Part shown: in pieces, positions 19,874-30,116 of the stretch
How the letters are laid out: each line of letters begins with the position of its first letter
How positions within the stretch are numbered: the stretch's first letter is position 1
NCBI RefSeq assembly: GCF_008806975.1
Contig: NZ_CP031728.1
Coordinates: forward strand, 3,121,501 to 3,185,500
Reading direction: 5' to 3'
DNA length: 64,000 nt
From: Cellvibrio sp. KY-GH-1
GTDB taxonomy: Bacteria; Pseudomonadota; Gammaproteobacteria; Pseudomonadales; Cellvibrionaceae
Made by a program: the position numbers and the translations under genes
The notes under the pieces: model-generated
What the model was told of the DNA's origin: nothing
What the model saw: only the letters and a program-made list of their open reading frames with translations
Database searches by the model: none

Positions 19874-20812
19874 ATGCCCTTCGCTATCGCCATCACCAAA
19901 GCACCAATTCCCTATATCGGCAGATTTGCCCCATCGCCTTCTGGCCCATTACATTTCGGCTCGCTAGTCACTGCACTCGCCAGTTACCTGGATGCTAAAG
20001 CCCATGGCGGACAATGGCTGGTACGCATGGAAGATCTTGACCCGCCGCGCGAACAGCCGGGCGCAGCAACTGCCATCCTGCACTGCCTTGAGGGGCATGG
20101 GCTGAATTGGGATGGCGAGGTTATCTACCAAAGCCAGCGGCACCAAGCCTATCAGGATTGCCTGGAAAGCCTGGTCAGCCGCCACTGGGTCTACCCCTGC
20201 GGTTGCTCGCGCCAGGATCTTGCCAGTATGGGCGGCATCTACAACGGCCACTGCCGCAATCACCCAGTCAATCTGGCCCAACCCTATTCATTGCGCCTCA
20301 AACTGTACGATATTGAGGGCTATGCCAGCGCCGATGAAATTCACTTCCATGACCTGATTCAGGGCCCTCAAGCACAAAACCTGCGCACTCAGGCGGGTGA
20401 CCAAATTGTGAAACGACGCGATGGTTTTTATGCCTATCAACTCGCCGTAGTCGTTGATGACATTGTCCAAGGAATTACCCATGTGATTCGCGGTGCCGAT
20501 TTGCTCGAAGTCACTGGCCGCCAACTTTTCTTCTTTGAATTACTGGGCGCGGGGCGCCCCGCCTTTGGCCATGTACCCTTGGCAGTGCAGGAAAACGGCC
20601 AGAAGCTGAGTAAGCAAAATCACGCTCGCGCAATCGACGTCAATGCCGCAAGCAGGAACCTGTGGCGTGGTCTAAAGTTTTTAGGGCAAAATCCGCCCGC
20701 CGATTTGGCGGATGTTTCAACCAGCGAAATTCTGGACTGGGGATTGCATTACTGGCACAGAAACAAAATCAAGGGCCTCAGCCACCTATACTTGGATAAC
20801 GACTGGTCGTAG
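19874..20812 (+). CDS. gluQ: glutamyl-Q tRNA(Asp) synthetase
   Basis: Truncated GluRS paralogue that glutamylates queuosine in the anticodon of tRNA(Asp). The start used gives MPFAIAITKAPIPYIGRFAPSPSG. The HIGH-like motif lies in PSPSGPLHFGSL, a zinc site is CGCSRQDL with YNGHCR, and the KMSKS counterpart is QKLSKQNH. At 312 residues it lacks the anticodon-binding domain, as expected. It directly follows dksA, the standard arrangement. Confidence 0.95.
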   Translation: MPFAIAITKAPIPYIGRFAPSPSGPLHFGSLVTALASYLDAKAHGGQWLVRMEDLDPPREQPGAATAILHCLEGHGLNWDGEVIYQSQRHQAYQDCLESLVSRHWVYPCGCSRQDLASMGGIYNGHCRNHPVNLAQPYSLRLKLYDIEGYASADEIHFHDLIQGPQAQNLRTQAGDQIVKRRDGFYAYQLAVVVDDIVQGITHVIRGADLLEVTGRQLFFFELLGAGRPAFGHVPLAVQENGQKLSKQNHARAIDVNAASRNLWRGLKFLGQNPPADLADVSTSEILDWGLHYWHRNKIKGLSHLYLDNDWS

Positions 20813-20881
20813 ATCAAGCTCAGGCCGAAAACAATAACATCAATCTGGCTGCCCTCTCGCGCCACTTTGGACCTCTAAATC

Positions 20882-21064
20882 ATGAACAATCAACGCCTGG
20901 TCATCTTACTGCTGCTGATTGCCTATATATTTTCACCCAGCTTGTTTAACTGGATTATCAACCCGGAAGGCGCTTGGTACCGACCTTATATCGTCTGGAT
21001 ACTGGTGATTGTGATTGCGTTTGTGATACAGCTGCGGCGCAAAAAATATCAGGATTTGGATTAA
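20882..21064 (+). CDS. small membrane protein preceding cbrA (CbrX-like position)
   Basis: Sixty residues with two hydrophobic segments (LVILLLLIAYIFSPSLF and YIVWILVIVIAFVIQL) and a basic tail (RRKKYQDLD). It occupies the position of the small cbrX open frame described upstream of cbrA in Pseudomonas putida, where it influences cbrA translation. The gap to cbrA here is 46 bp, so direct overlap coupling is absent. Function unknown. Confidence 0.75.
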   Translation: MNNQRLVILLLLIAYIFSPSLFNWIINPEGAWYRPYIVWILVIVIAFVIQLRRKKYQDLD

Positions 21065-21110
21065 CTCTGTCCTGCCGGATTATCAACTAATAACTTTATA
21101 AGAATTCATA

Positions 21111-24080
21111 ATGACTTTTGACCTCAGCCAAGTTGCACTTATCGGTATCGGCTACCTGTTGCTTTTGTTTGGTATCGCATGGATTACCGAGCGCGGCTGG
21201 ATTCCGGAATCAGTAACATCGCACCCGATAACTTATGTCCTCTCGCTAGGTATTTTTGCCAGCGCCTGGGCATTTTACGGCGTCATCGACCTCGCCTTCC
21301 AATATGGCTATGGCGCATTGGCTTATTACTTGGGCACAGGTGCTCTCTTCCTGTTCGCGCCGGTAGCCTTGGCGCCCTTGGCAGAGTTGGCGCGGCGCCA
21401 TCAAGTACACTCACTCGCTGACCTGCTGGTATTTCGCTACCACAGCCACAGTGTGGGTGCACTGACCACCCTTTGCATGCTGTGCGGGATCTTGCCGCTG
21501 ATGGCGTTGCAGATCCAGGCTATTGCCGACACCATGCATATCCTGACCGTTAGTTCCAATCCCTCGCTGCCGCTGGCCGGTACCGGGCTGACATTTAAGG
21601 ACGTGATGGCACTCTGTTATTGCGCGATACTGGCGTTTTTTACCATTTCTTTCGGCGCCAACCGGGACCAGCATCGCGGCCTGATTACCGCGATGGCATT
21701 TGAGTCACTATTGAAAGTATTCGCGCTCTGCGCCGTTGGATTGGTCGCGGTTTACGGGGTTTTTGACGGACTGGATGGACTGGATCAATGGCTGCTGGAT
21801 CACCCGGAAAACCTGGCCCTGCTGCATACCCCAATCCACACAGATTCCGCCCACACATTACTACTGGTGTTTGTCGCGACAGCCGTTACCATGCCACATA
21901 TCTTCCATCTGGGACTCGCAGAAAACCCGCTGATGCGTAACTCTCACACTGTTACCTGGGCGTTCCCACTATTTCTGTTGCTGATGGCGCTGCCGATATT
22001 TCCAATCCTCTGGGCCGGTACTGAACTCTCGGTTCCCTTACCGCCGCAATACTATTCGATCGGGGTTCCCATCCTGTTTGACTCGCCCGGCCTGACCCTG
22101 CTCGCATTTCTGGGCGGGCTCTCGGCCGCTACCGGCGCCATGGTGATCATTTCTCTGGCCTTGGCAACCATGGTGATGAACCATTGGCTATTGCCCAGCC
22201 TTAAACTGCGCACCCGCACAGATCTCTACACGCAACTGATTTGGTTGCGCCGAGTGCTGATCGCCGCCATCTTTGCCGGGGGTTATGTATTTTACTGGGT
22301 ACTGGACAATCGCTTCAGCCTTGCCCATCTTGCCATGACTGCTTTCATAGAAACCCTACAATTCCTGCCCGCGACCTTCGCTATTGTGTTCTGGAGCAAG
22401 GGCAACAAACGCGGGTTAATCGCCGGCCTATCGGTAGGCACCAGCATCTGGGGAATTGGCTTGTTACTGCCGATCCTCACCGGTCTTGAATATATCCAGA
22501 TACCACTGTTTCACTTAAACGTCCCGGTCGGCATCGAGTACTGGAGCCAGGTCACCCTGATCTCGCTGGGGCTTAACGCATTCTTCTTTATTGTAATATC
22601 ACTGTTTACACGCCAATCCGATGACGAGCAGTACAGCGCCGAACTTTGCGCCGCCGACGAACTTAGCCACCCCGTGCGGCAGGCGCTGGACGTGCACTCA
22701 GCATCTGAATTCAAACATCGCCTCGCCAAACCCTTGGGCAAAGTGACAGCGAGCCGCGAAGTGGATATTGCCCTTCAGGAACTTAACCTCAGCATTGATG
22801 AGCGTCGTCCCTATGCCTTGCGCCGCCTGCGCGACCAGATCGAAGGTAACCTCTCCAGCCTGATGGGTATTCACGTCGCCAGCGAAATCATGGACAAGTA
22901 CATCCCCCATGTCACTGCCGAGGCCCAGAGCACGGTGGATATTAACCTGATTGAAAACCGCCTCGCCCAGTACCGCGACCATCTGACAGGCATGGCGGCC
23001 GAGTTAAACACACTGCGCCTGTATCACCGCAAGACTCTGGAGGAGCTACCGATGGCGGTCTGCTCGCTCGGGCGCGATATGGAGGTATTGATGTGGAACC
23101 GCGCCATGGCGAACCTGACCCAAATTCCCACCGAGGACGTGACTGGCTCATACCTGGAGGATATTCCCGAGCCCTGGTGCAGCCTGTTGATCGATTTCAG
23201 CCAAAGTGGCGAACCCCATTTTTATCGCCGCGAGATAGAGCTTAACAACCGCCCCCACTGGATCAGCCTGCACAAAGCCAACATTGAAGGCCCCATTACG
23301 GCTGGTGTTTATGATCAGGTAATGCTGCTTGAAGACGTAACGGAAACCCAGTTGCTGGAACAGGAGCTAGTCCATTCAGAGCGGCTTGCCTCTGTAGGGC
23401 GACTCGCAGCAGGTGTCGCACATGAAATTGGCAACCCTATTACCGGCATCGCGTGCCTGGCCCAAAACCTGAAATACGACTCGAGTGACCCGAAAGAAGT
23501 ATTGGAAACGGCGGAACAAATTCTCAGCCAAACCGATAGGGTGGGCCGGATAGTTCAGTCGCTGGTGAGCTTTTCGCACGCCGGCCACGCCAGCAAATCC
23601 GAGTTTGAAGCTGTTTCCATCCGTGACTGCGCGAATGAAGCGATTCATCTGTTGTCGCTGCAAAAGGAAAAAACTCAGGTACTTTTCTGCAATGACATCC
23701 CAAAAACTGCCATTATTGCAGGTGATGCTCAACGTATTATTCAGGTTTTTATAAATCTTTTATCTAACGCACGGGATGCCAGCCCTGAGCAAGGGCGTGT
23801 TATGCTTGAAAGTAACGAAGATGAGGATTCGGTAACAGTAACTGTTACCGATGAGGGACACGGTATCCCTCCAGAGCTGATCGAGCGAATTCTCGAACCC
23901 TTCTTCACCACCAAAGAACCGGGTGAAGGTACAGGTTTGGGTTTGGCCATGGTTTACAGCATTATTGAAGACCACAGCGGCCACATGGACATCATCAGTC
24001 CCGCCGACCCGGTTCACAATCGTGGCGCACAATTCGTAATAACATTGCCCCGTCATCTTGATGCATTCATGGACGCCTGA
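21111..24080 (+). CDS. cbrA: sensor histidine kinase CbrA with sodium/solute-symporter domain
   Basis: A 989-residue inner-membrane kinase. An SLC5/SSS transporter-like region (about residues 1-500, roughly 13 helices) is followed by a STAC-type linker and a PAS domain (about 640-740, [22 protein letters not shown]). Then comes a kinase core with the phospho-acceptor His in [12 protein letters not shown] (near 770) and HATPase motifs [36 protein letters not shown]. In Pseudomonas CbrA drives CbrB to set carbon/nitrogen balance through the CrcZ RNA. The cbrB gene follows by 68 bp. Confidence 0.94.
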   Translation: MTFDLSQVALIGIGYLLLLFGIAWITERGWIPESVTSHPITYVLSLGIFASAWAFYGVIDLAFQYGYGALAYYLGTGALFLFAPVALAPLAELARRHQVHSLADLLVFRYHSHSVGALTTLCMLCGILPLMALQIQAIADTMHILTVSSNPSLPLAGTGLTFKDVMALCYCAILAFFTISFGANRDQHRGLITAMAFESLLKVFALCAVGLVAVYGVFDGLDGLDQWLLDHPENLALLHTPIHTDSAHTLLLVFVATAVTMPHIFHLGLAENPLMRNSHTVTWAFPLFLLLMALPIFPILWAGTELSVPLPPQYYSIGVPILFDSPGLTLLAFLGGLSAATGAMVIISLALATMVMNHWLLPSLKLRTRTDLYTQLIWLRRVLIAAIFAGGYVFYWVLDNRFSLAHLAMTAFIETLQFLPATFAIVFWSKGNKRGLIAGLSVGTSIWGIGLLLPILTGLEYIQIPLFHLNVPVGIEYWSQVTLISLGLNAFFFIVISLFTRQSDDEQYSAELCAADELSHPVRQALDVHSASEFKHRLAKPLGKVTASREVDIALQELNLSIDERRPYALRRLRDQIEGNLSSLMGIHVASEIMDKYIPHVTAEAQSTVDINLIENRLAQYRDHLTGMAAELNTLRLYHRKTLEELPMAVCSLGRDMEVLMWNRAMANLTQIPTEDVTGSYLEDIPEPWCSLLIDFSQSGEPHFYRREIELNNRPHWISLHKANIEGPITAGVYDQVMLLEDVTETQLLEQELVHSERLASVGRLAAGVAHEIGNPITGIACLAQNLKYDSSDPKEVLETAEQILSQTDRVGRIVQSLVSFSHAGHASKSEFEAVSIRDCANEAIHLLSLQKEKTQVLFCNDIPKTAIIAGDAQRIIQVFINLLSNARDASPEQGRVMLESNEDEDSVTVTVTDEGHGIPPELIERILEPFFTTKEPGEGTGLGLAMVYSIIEDHSGHMDIISPADPVHNRGAQFVITLPRHLDAFMDA

Positions 24081-24148
24081 CAGGATGAACTCGCGACCCG
24101 GCCAACCCCGGGTCAGACCGTAACACCTAACGCAAGACCCGGATAGCT

Positions 24149-25561
24149 ATGAGTAAGATTCTGATTGTTGAAGACGAAACCATCATCCGCAATGCCCTGC
24201 GCAAATTGCTGGAGCGCAACCAGTACGAGGTCAGCGAGGCCCCGTCGGTAAAAGAAGCTACATCCAAGTTCCAACTCAAAGATTTCGACCTGATCATCAG
24301 TGACCTACGCCTACCCGGCGCCCCCGGCACCGACCTGATCAAACTCGCGGGTGACACCCCCGTCCTCATCATGACCAGCTATGCGAGCCTGCGTTCAGCG
24401 GTGGACTCCATGCGCATGGGCGCGGTGGACTATATAGCCAAACCCTTTGATCATGATGAGATGGTCAACGCGGTCAAGCGCGTTATTGGCAAGGCTAAAG
24501 CGGCCAACAAAGCCGCTCCAGCGAGCCAAGCGGCCAGCAGCGCAATCGCCGGGATGATTGGCGCCAGTGATGTAATGCAGGACCTATACAATCGTATCCA
24601 CAAAGTTGCACCGACCAACGCCACCGTCTTGGTCCACGGAGAAACCGGCACCGGCAAAGAGCTTGTCGCTCGCGCCTTGCACGAGGAGAGCAATCGCAAC
24701 AACCACTTAATGATTTCAGTGAACTGCGCTGCGATTCCAGACACACTTATTGAATCAGAGCTCTTCGGTTATGAAAAAGGTGCCTTTACCGGCGCCTCCA
24801 ACAACCGTGAGGGCCTCGTAGCCGCTGCTGACGGTGGCACCCTGTTCCTCGACGAAATCGGTGAATTGCCACTGGAAGCCCAAGCGCGCCTGCTGCGCGT
24901 ACTACAAGAAGGTGAGGTTCGACCACTAGGCTCGGTCGAGTCGCGCAAAGTCGATGTGCGCCTGGTCGCCGCAACCCACCGCGATCTGCGCAAGCTCGCC
25001 AAAGAAGGCAAGTTTCGCGAAGACCTCTACTTCCGTATCAACGTAGTTCAGTTGGAATTACCACCGCTGCGGGAGCGCGGGCGCGACATTATCAACATCG
25101 CAGAATCTCTGTTACAGCGCTATTGCAGTCAGTTTAGTAAACCACAGCTCAAACTGTCGTCTGCGGCAATGGATGCCATCATGAGCTACAACTGGCCGGG
25201 CAACGTACGCGAATTGGAAAACGCCATGCAACGCGCGGTGATTCTGTGCGAGGACAGCGCGGAAATTGGCGATCACCTGCTGTCCATCGATATGGACAAC
25301 CGCGATATGGACGACAATACCGGTAGCTCACTTATTGAAGCTCCACGCCTCGCGGGTCGCAGCAGCAGCCGCCAAGACGCCGGCGAAGATTTATCACTGG
25401 AGGATTATTTCCAGCGTTTCGTGCTAGAGCATCAGGACACCATGAGCGAAACCGAACTCGCACGCAAGCTCGGGGTCAGCCGCAAGTGCCTCTGGGAGCG
25501 GCGTCAACGCCTTGGCATCCCTAGAACCAAAGCTTCGGCATCGGCGACAACTGCCAAATAA
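24149..25561 (+). CDS. cbrB: sigma-54-dependent response regulator CbrB
   Basis: NtrC-type activator of 470 residues. It has a receiver domain with phospho-Asp52 (IISDLRLPG) and an AAA+ domain with Walker A GETGTGKE and the sigma-54 contact loop GAFTGA, which is intact. A Fis-type HTH follows at the C-terminus ([20 protein letters not shown]). It should bind upstream of sigma-54 promoters; the obvious target is the unit directly downstream (25.68-26.27 kb). A strong terminator follows. Confidence 0.95.
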   Translation: MSKILIVEDETIIRNALRKLLERNQYEVSEAPSVKEATSKFQLKDFDLIISDLRLPGAPGTDLIKLAGDTPVLIMTSYASLRSAVDSMRMGAVDYIAKPFDHDEMVNAVKRVIGKAKAANKAAPASQAASSAIAGMIGASDVMQDLYNRIHKVAPTNATVLVHGETGTGKELVARALHEESNRNNHLMISVNCAAIPDTLIESELFGYEKGAFTGASNNREGLVAAADGGTLFLDEIGELPLEAQARLLRVLQEGEVRPLGSVESRKVDVRLVAATHRDLRKLAKEGKFREDLYFRINVVQLELPPLRERGRDIINIAESLLQRYCSQFSKPQLKLSSAAMDAIMSYNWPGNVRELENAMQRAVILCEDSAEIGDHLLSIDMDNRDMDDNTGSSLIEAPRLAGRSSSRQDAGEDLSLEDYFQRFVLEHQDTMSETELARKLGVSRKCLWERRQRLGIPRTKASASATTAK

Positions 25562-25585
25562 GCTTTTTAGCTACTCGAAACAAAA

Positions 25586-25625
25586 AAAATCCCCGTTATG
25601 CCAAAAGCAACGGGGATTTTTGTTT
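25586..25625 (+). terminator. intrinsic terminator of cbrB
   Basis: ATCCCCGTT / AACGGGGAT stem (25589-25597 with 25609-25617) flanked by A and T runs. It separates the cbrAB transcript from the downstream RNA unit. Confidence 0.9.
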
Positions 25626-25679
25626 ACAGTGACACAAATGCAAATAAATACGTCAAAAGTTATCATTTTGATGCCAAAT

Positions 25680-25765
25680 CGTTACCCCGAACCACGAGAG
25701 TGTTACCGTAAAAAAACTGTTACTTGTGCTACCCACCCGTAACAAACTTGATACCGACCTGTAAC
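25680..25765 (+). promoter_or_regulatory. candidate CbrB upstream activating sites
   Basis: A perfect inverted pair TGTTAC (25718-25723) and GTAACA (25739-25744) with 15 bases between, plus half-sites at 25680-25685 (CGTTAC), 25701-25706 (TGTTAC) and 25760-25765 (TGTAAC). The palindrome is centred about 110 bases upstream of the GG of the sigma-54 promoter, a normal enhancer distance. The sites resemble the TTAC/GTAA-type CbrB sites ahead of crcZ in Pseudomonas. Confidence 0.72.
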
Positions 25766-25840
25766 CCTTCGAAATAACAAAAAGAAATAAGAACCCCTCG
25801 AAAAAACATAACATATTGTTTTTATTGAGATTTTAAAACT

Positions 25841-25857
25841 TGGCACAACAACTGCCT
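25841..25857 (+). promoter_or_regulatory. sigma-54 (RpoN) promoter
   Basis: TTGGCAC (from 25840) and CTGC are spaced so that GG (25842-25843) and GC (25854-25855) are exactly 10 bases apart, the invariant -24/-12 geometry. Predicted start of transcription is about 25866. Confidence 0.82.
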
Positions 25858-25865
25858 TATGTGGG

Positions 25866-26264
25866 CCATAACAAAAACAAACAATAAGAATTAATTAACA
25901 AAATCTAATAACAACAACAAATAATAAGAAGCGGAAAAAACTTAAAAATAACAACAATAGACAATAAGAAACTGAAAAAAACGAATAACAACAAGAAACA
26001 ATAAGAAACTGAAAAAAAAACGAACATAACAACAAGAAATAATAACAACAGAAGATAAATAATAATAACGTAAACAATAACTTAGATTGACCACGCTAGA
26101 AGACAAGAGCAATAAGACAGTAAAATAAAGCGGACTACTGACTAGGCACAGGATGGGATAGCACGCGAGATTGGATGTTTGCCACGGAGGCAACCCATTG
26201 AGATGCCAAGATGCAGCACTTCGGTGCTACCCTCCAGCGGGAAAGCGAAAGCTTTCCCGTTTTG
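25866..26264 (+). ncRNA. crcZ: CrcZ-like Hfq/Crc-sequestering small RNA with many CA motifs
   Basis: A roughly 400-nt unit starting 24 bases past a sigma-54 GG element and ending in a GAAA-capped terminator. Its first ~220 bases are almost free of C+G and consist of overlapping AACAAC/AATAAG blocks. By hand I count about 23 AAYAANAA matches, the motif through which Pseudomonas CrcZ titrates Hfq and Crc. The 3' part holds hairpins TTGCC/GGCAA (26179-26193) and AGCAC-TTCG-GTGCT (26215-26228). The location between cbrB and pcnB and the length match P. aeruginosa CrcZ. No convincing ORF lies on either strand. Whether the genome encodes Crc cannot be seen. Confidence 0.82.
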
Positions 26265-26268
26265 CTTT
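26238..26268 (+). terminator. intrinsic terminator of the CrcZ-like RNA
   Basis: CGGGAAAGC / GCTTTCCCG, a perfect 9-bp stem closed by a GAAA tetraloop, followed by TTTTGCTTTCT. Confidence 0.93.
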
Positions 26269-26443
26269 CTACCTTCCAACTCAAAAGCTAACCATTAATT
26301 GCACACATACTAGACCACTCGTACAACTAAAAAGTTCAACCATGGAATTTACCGGCTGGCGCCAGCTTGTCGTAAAAAACCCTGATCATCTGCTAAACTC
26401 GCGTTTTCCATGCAACTGACTGCTAAATTACCTGCGAGAAACC

Positions 26444-27829
26444 ATGCTCAAACGCTTGCTTAACCTCTTTACCTCAAAAGATTCCAGCAAAGTATCCGGC
26501 CCCACCACCCGCGAGGGTGCAGTTTCTATTCCACGCGACCAGCACAGTATCTCTCGCAAAAATATCAGTCAGGCGGCCATTAAAATCATCAAGCAGCTGG
26601 AAGATGCAGGTTACTCCGCTTACCTCGTTGGCGGTGGCGTGCGCGATTTGCTACTCGGCAATCATCCCAAAGATTTTGATGTCGCAACTAACGCAAAACC
26701 AGAAGAAGTGAAACGCTTGTTTCGCAGCGCTCGCATAGTTGGTCGCCGCTTCCAGATAGTTCATGTGCGCATGGGGCGTGAAGTGATTGAGGTTACGACC
26801 TTCCGGGGCCATCACGATGACAGCTCCCAGCACGCAGCACGCAGCGAAGATGGCATGTTATTGCGTGACAATGTGTATGGCACTTTGGAAACCGATGCCA
26901 TGCGTCGCGACTTTACCGTCAATGCGCTCTATTACACACTGAAAGACTTTTCGGTCGTCGACTACTGCAAAGGAGTGGAAGACCTGAAAAGCCGTACCCT
27001 GCGGATGATTGGCGACCCAGCCACTCGATACAAGGAAGACCCGGTACGCATACTGCGCGCCCTGCGCTTTGCAGCCAAACTGGGCTTTAACATAGAGGCT
27101 AAAACCGCCAAGCCCATTCGCGAACTGGGAAACCTCTTGCTGAATGTGTCTGATGCACGCCTGTTTGAAGAAGTGCTCAAACTCTTCCTTGGCGGCTCTG
27201 CAACAGCAACGTTTAATCTCCTGCGTGAATACGATCTGTTAGTCCACCTGTTCCCCGGCACAGACATCGCACTCAAAGCCAAAGACGAGATTGGTGCGAA
27301 CCTGATCGAGCAGTGCATGATCAATACCGACAAACGCATCCGTGCCGACAAAACTGTCACCCCGGCCTTTATTTATGCCGCGCTGCTCTGGCCTGCCGTA
27401 CAACAGCAGTTCAAGTTGCTGTCTGGACAGATGACGCCCGCCCAAGCCTGGGCGCAAGCTGGTACCAATGCAATTAACCAACAGTTAACGCGCACGGCCG
27501 TGCCCAAACGGTTCCTGATTCCCATGCGCGAGATTTGGGATTTGCAGCAGCGCCTACCCAACCGTTTGGGGATGCGCGCTTTGCGGACGTTGGATCACCC
27601 ACGCTTCCGTGCGGCCTACGATTTCCTGTTGATGCGTGAAGCTGCCGGCGAAGCTCTGGATGGGCTCGGCGTTTGGTGGACTAATTACCAAACCGCCAAC
27701 GACGAAGAGCGCGAACAAATGGTGAAGGAATTAGCGCGCCAGGGCACCAAAACCGGCGGCAGCAAGCCACGCCGTCGCCGCGGGCCGCGCAAGCCCAAAT
27801 CGGATACTGCAAGCAGCGGGAACGAATAA
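26444..27829 (+). CDS. pcnB: poly(A) polymerase I
   Basis: Adds 3' A tails that promote RNA decay. The nucleotidyltransferase core has YLVGGGVRDLLLG and the catalytic DFDVATNA (near residues 60-85). RRFQIVHVRMG and RRDFTVNALYY follow, then the basic C-terminus (KPRRRRGPRKPK). At 461 residues it is typical. It is the first gene after the CrcZ-like unit and leads a pcnB-folK-kinase-panB operon with short gaps. Confidence 0.96.
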   Translation: MLKRLLNLFTSKDSSKVSGPTTREGAVSIPRDQHSISRKNISQAAIKIIKQLEDAGYSAYLVGGGVRDLLLGNHPKDFDVATNAKPEEVKRLFRSARIVGRRFQIVHVRMGREVIEVTTFRGHHDDSSQHAARSEDGMLLRDNVYGTLETDAMRRDFTVNALYYTLKDFSVVDYCKGVEDLKSRTLRMIGDPATRYKEDPVRILRALRFAAKLGFNIEAKTAKPIRELGNLLLNVSDARLFEEVLKLFLGGSATATFNLLREYDLLVHLFPGTDIALKAKDEIGANLIEQCMINTDKRIRADKTVTPAFIYAALLWPAVQQQFKLLSGQMTPAQAWAQAGTNAINQQLTRTAVPKRFLIPMREIWDLQQRLPNRLGMRALRTLDHPRFRAAYDFLLMREAAGEALDGLGVWWTNYQTANDEEREQMVKELARQGTKTGGSKPRRRRGPRKPKSDTASSGNE

Positions 27830-27832
27830 CCC

Positions 27833-28318
27833 ATGGTGTTGGCCTACATAGGGCTGGGTAGCAATCTGGAGGATCCGACGGGGCAGGTTAACCGCGCCTT
27901 CCTCGAACTGGATTTGCTAGCGGACACGCGGCTGGTTGCCCGCTCAGCACTTTATCGAAGCCGTGCCATAGGCCCGGAACAGCCGGACTACATCAATGCG
28001 GTGGCGCAGCTGGAGACCCGCCTCGCCCCGCTGGATTTGCTGGATGCGCTTCAATCCATAGAACAAGCGCACCGACGCGTGCGGCTGCAGCATTGGGGGC
28101 CGCGTACTCTGGACTTGGATTTGCTACTTTATGGCCATCAATCCATCCAGCTTCCGCGCCTGACTGTACCCCACCCCTACCTGACCCAGCGCAGCTTTGT
28201 TCTCTACCCGCTGGCGGATATAGACCCGAACTTACAACTACCGGATGGCATTTCCTTGCAAACCCTGTTGAGCCAGTGCCCTTTTGAAGGCTTGGCACGT
28301 TTGCCAGAGAATCGCTAA
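27833..28318 (+). CDS. folK: 2-amino-4-hydroxy-6-hydroxymethyldihydropteridine pyrophosphokinase
   Basis: Folate pathway kinase of 161 residues. It begins VLAYIGLGSNLEDP and carries the family signature GPRTLDLDLLLYG (about residues 88-100) with the two Mg-binding Asp. PHPYLTQRSFVLYPL follows. It is three bases from pcnB. Confidence 0.96.
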   Translation: MVLAYIGLGSNLEDPTGQVNRAFLELDLLADTRLVARSALYRSRAIGPEQPDYINAVAQLETRLAPLDLLDALQSIEQAHRRVRLQHWGPRTLDLDLLLYGHQSIQLPRLTVPHPYLTQRSFVLYPLADIDPNLQLPDGISLQTLLSQCPFEGLARLPENR

Positions 28319-28336
28319 CCGGCGCAAGGAGTTACT

Positions 28337-29020
28337 GTGGACGCTGTCTTTGAAGAATTAGGCCTGGACCTCACCAATACCAAACTTCCGCGCTACATCG
28401 CCGTGGAAGGTTGCATTGGTGTCGGAAAGACCACCCTCGCGCGCAATATTGCCCGCCTGTTCAACTACGATATGCTGTTGGAGCAGCCGGAAGAAAATCC
28501 GTTTCTGGAGCGTTTCTATCGCGACCCAAAATCCACCGCGCTACCGACGCAATTATTCTTTTTGTTTCAACGTGCCAATCAATTACAAAATCTAAAGCAG
28601 GACGATATTTTCGAACCCGTACGCGTCGCTGATTTTTTAATTGAAAAAGATCAACTGTTTGCGCGGGTAACGCTGGATGATGATGAGTTAAATATCTATC
28701 GCCAGGTGTATGACAAGCTGGTGATCAATGCCGCCAAACCGGATCTGGTGATTTATTTACAGGCACCACTCGATGTATTGCTCGACCGCATTCGTCAACG
28801 TGGCATTAGCGCCGAGCAATACATAAGCGCCGATTATCTAAAAGCACTCAATGACGCCTATACTGAATTTTTCCATTTTTACGATGGCGCACCGCTACTG
28901 ATTGTCAACGCCAAGGATTTAAATCTGGCGAAAAATCGCGACCACTTTAAACAGCTGGTGGAATACATACTCACCATCAAAAGCGGTCGTCACTATTACA
29001 ATCCAGTGCCTGCACTCTAA
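28337..29020 (+). CDS. deoxynucleoside kinase family protein
   Basis: 227 residues from a GTG preceded by AAGGAG at 28326-28331. P-loop EGCIGVGKTT near residues 25-34, then FLFQRANQL, a DRIRQRG lid arginine region, and a C-terminal NAKDLNL. The fold phosphorylates deoxynucleosides with ATP. It sits between folK and panB, a position also used by this family in other gammaproteobacteria. The exact substrate cannot be assigned. Confidence 0.88.
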   Translation: MDAVFEELGLDLTNTKLPRYIAVEGCIGVGKTTLARNIARLFNYDMLLEQPEENPFLERFYRDPKSTALPTQLFFLFQRANQLQNLKQDDIFEPVRVADFLIEKDQLFARVTLDDDELNIYRQVYDKLVINAAKPDLVIYLQAPLDVLLDRIRQRGISAEQYISADYLKALNDAYTEFFHFYDGAPLLIVNAKDLNLAKNRDHFKQLVEYILTIKSGRHYYNPVPAL

Positions 29021-29046
29021 TTGTTTTTCTCACAGCGAGAACTGCC

Positions 29047-29889
29047 ATGCCTTACGGAACCATAAACAGCACCACCTCCACGGCAAACACTGCACTCACC
29101 AAAAGCATCACGATAAACACACTCAATAAATTAAAAAGTAACGGTGAGAAATTTGTAGTTATCTCACTGTACGACGCGCACATGGCGGCGATGGCACAGC
29201 GCTGTGGTGTAGAAGTAGTATTAATTGGCGATTCACTCGGCATGACGGTGTTGGGATATGACAGCACGATTCCCGTCACCATGGAACAAATGATTTACCA
29301 CGTGGAAGCCGTAGCGCGCGGTAATAAAAAATCCTTAATCATTGGCGACCTGCCATTCATGACCTACGCCACACCGGAGGACGCTATGCGCAATTGCATG
29401 CGCATCATGCAAGCCGGTGCGCAGATGGTAAAACTCGAAGGCGGGGCTTGGCTGGCAGACACAGTGCGTATGCTTGCCGAACGCGGCGTACCTGTGTGCG
29501 CACACCTGGGGTTAACACCGCAATCGGTGAATAAATTTGGCGGTTTCCGCGTGCAAGGGCGCGATCAGGAAGGCGCCGAAAAAATTCTCGCGGATGCTAA
29601 ATTACTCGCGGATGCCGGCGCTGATTTACTGGTACTGGAATGCGTACCCGCCGCACTCGCAGCGCAAATTACCCGTGAGATTGCCATCCCCACTATCGGC
29701 ATAGGCGCAGGCCGCGATGTCGATGCGCAAGTATTAGTAATTAACGATATTCTCGGCCTAACAGAACAGCCACCCAAATTTTCCAAAAACTTTTTATTGG
29801 AGGCAAAGGATATTCCTGGAGCCATGCAAAAATATGTCGCCGACGTAAAAGCTGGCACATTTCCCGGTGACGATAATATTTTTAATTAA
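29047..29889 (+). CDS. panB: 3-methyl-2-oxobutanoate hydroxymethyltransferase
   Basis: First committed enzyme of pantothenate synthesis, a Mg-dependent TIM barrel. VVISLYDAHMAAMAQRCGVE, the metal-binding VLIGDSLGMTVLGYDST, KLEGGAWLADTV, CAHLGLTPQSVNKFGGF and GIGAGRDVDAQVLVINDILGL are all present. The first ~20 residues are Thr/Asn-rich and longer than usual. A terminator follows, and panC, often next, is not here. Confidence 0.95.
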   Translation: MPYGTINSTTSTANTALTKSITINTLNKLKSNGEKFVVISLYDAHMAAMAQRCGVEVVLIGDSLGMTVLGYDSTIPVTMEQMIYHVEAVARGNKKSLIIGDLPFMTYATPEDAMRNCMRIMQAGAQMVKLEGGAWLADTVRMLAERGVPVCAHLGLTPQSVNKFGGFRVQGRDQEGAEKILADAKLLADAGADLLVLECVPAALAAQITREIAIPTIGIGAGRDVDAQVLVINDILGLTEQPPKFSKNFLLEAKDIPGAMQKYVADVKAGTFPGDDNIFN

Positions 29890-29930
29890 TGTCGTGCACT
29901 GGCACTGTGGGCCAAAACCTGGTCGCCAAC

Positions 29931-29959
29931 AAAGCCGCTGCAATTGCAGCGGCTTTTTT
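29931..29959 (+). terminator. intrinsic terminator of the pcnB-panB operon
   Basis: A 26-base perfect palindrome (AAAGCCGCTGCA and its complement) followed by T's at 29954-29959. Confidence 0.92.
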
Positions 29960-30116
29960 ATATCCATGCCCACGACTGAAAAGCAGCGCTGATTATTTTT
30001 CTTGCTACACTGACAGGCTATCGGCAGTTAACTTATACATGGCCACTACCAAGTTTTTGCAACTATTATTTTTATAAGGCCAGCCTCTATATGCCCCGCG
30101 ATAACAGGAAATTATT

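Noticed and set aside
25866..26100. Possible CRISPR or tandem-repeat array
   Set aside because: The words are short, irregular and overlapping, with no constant repeat or spacer length.
25895..26193. Reverse-strand ORFs rich in Val, Leu and Phe opposite the A-rich region
   Set aside because: They are the antisense of the AACAAC/AATAAG repeats, lack Shine-Dalgarno sites and give low-complexity protein. The forward-strand RNA explains the sequence.
26171..26419. Forward 82-residue ORF downstream of the A-rich region
   Set aside because: Spans the GAAA-loop terminator of the RNA and has no homology-like features.
29889..30077. Forward 62-residue ORF after panB
   Set aside because: Reads through the panB terminator hairpin and overlaps the panB stop by one base; no ribosome-binding site.
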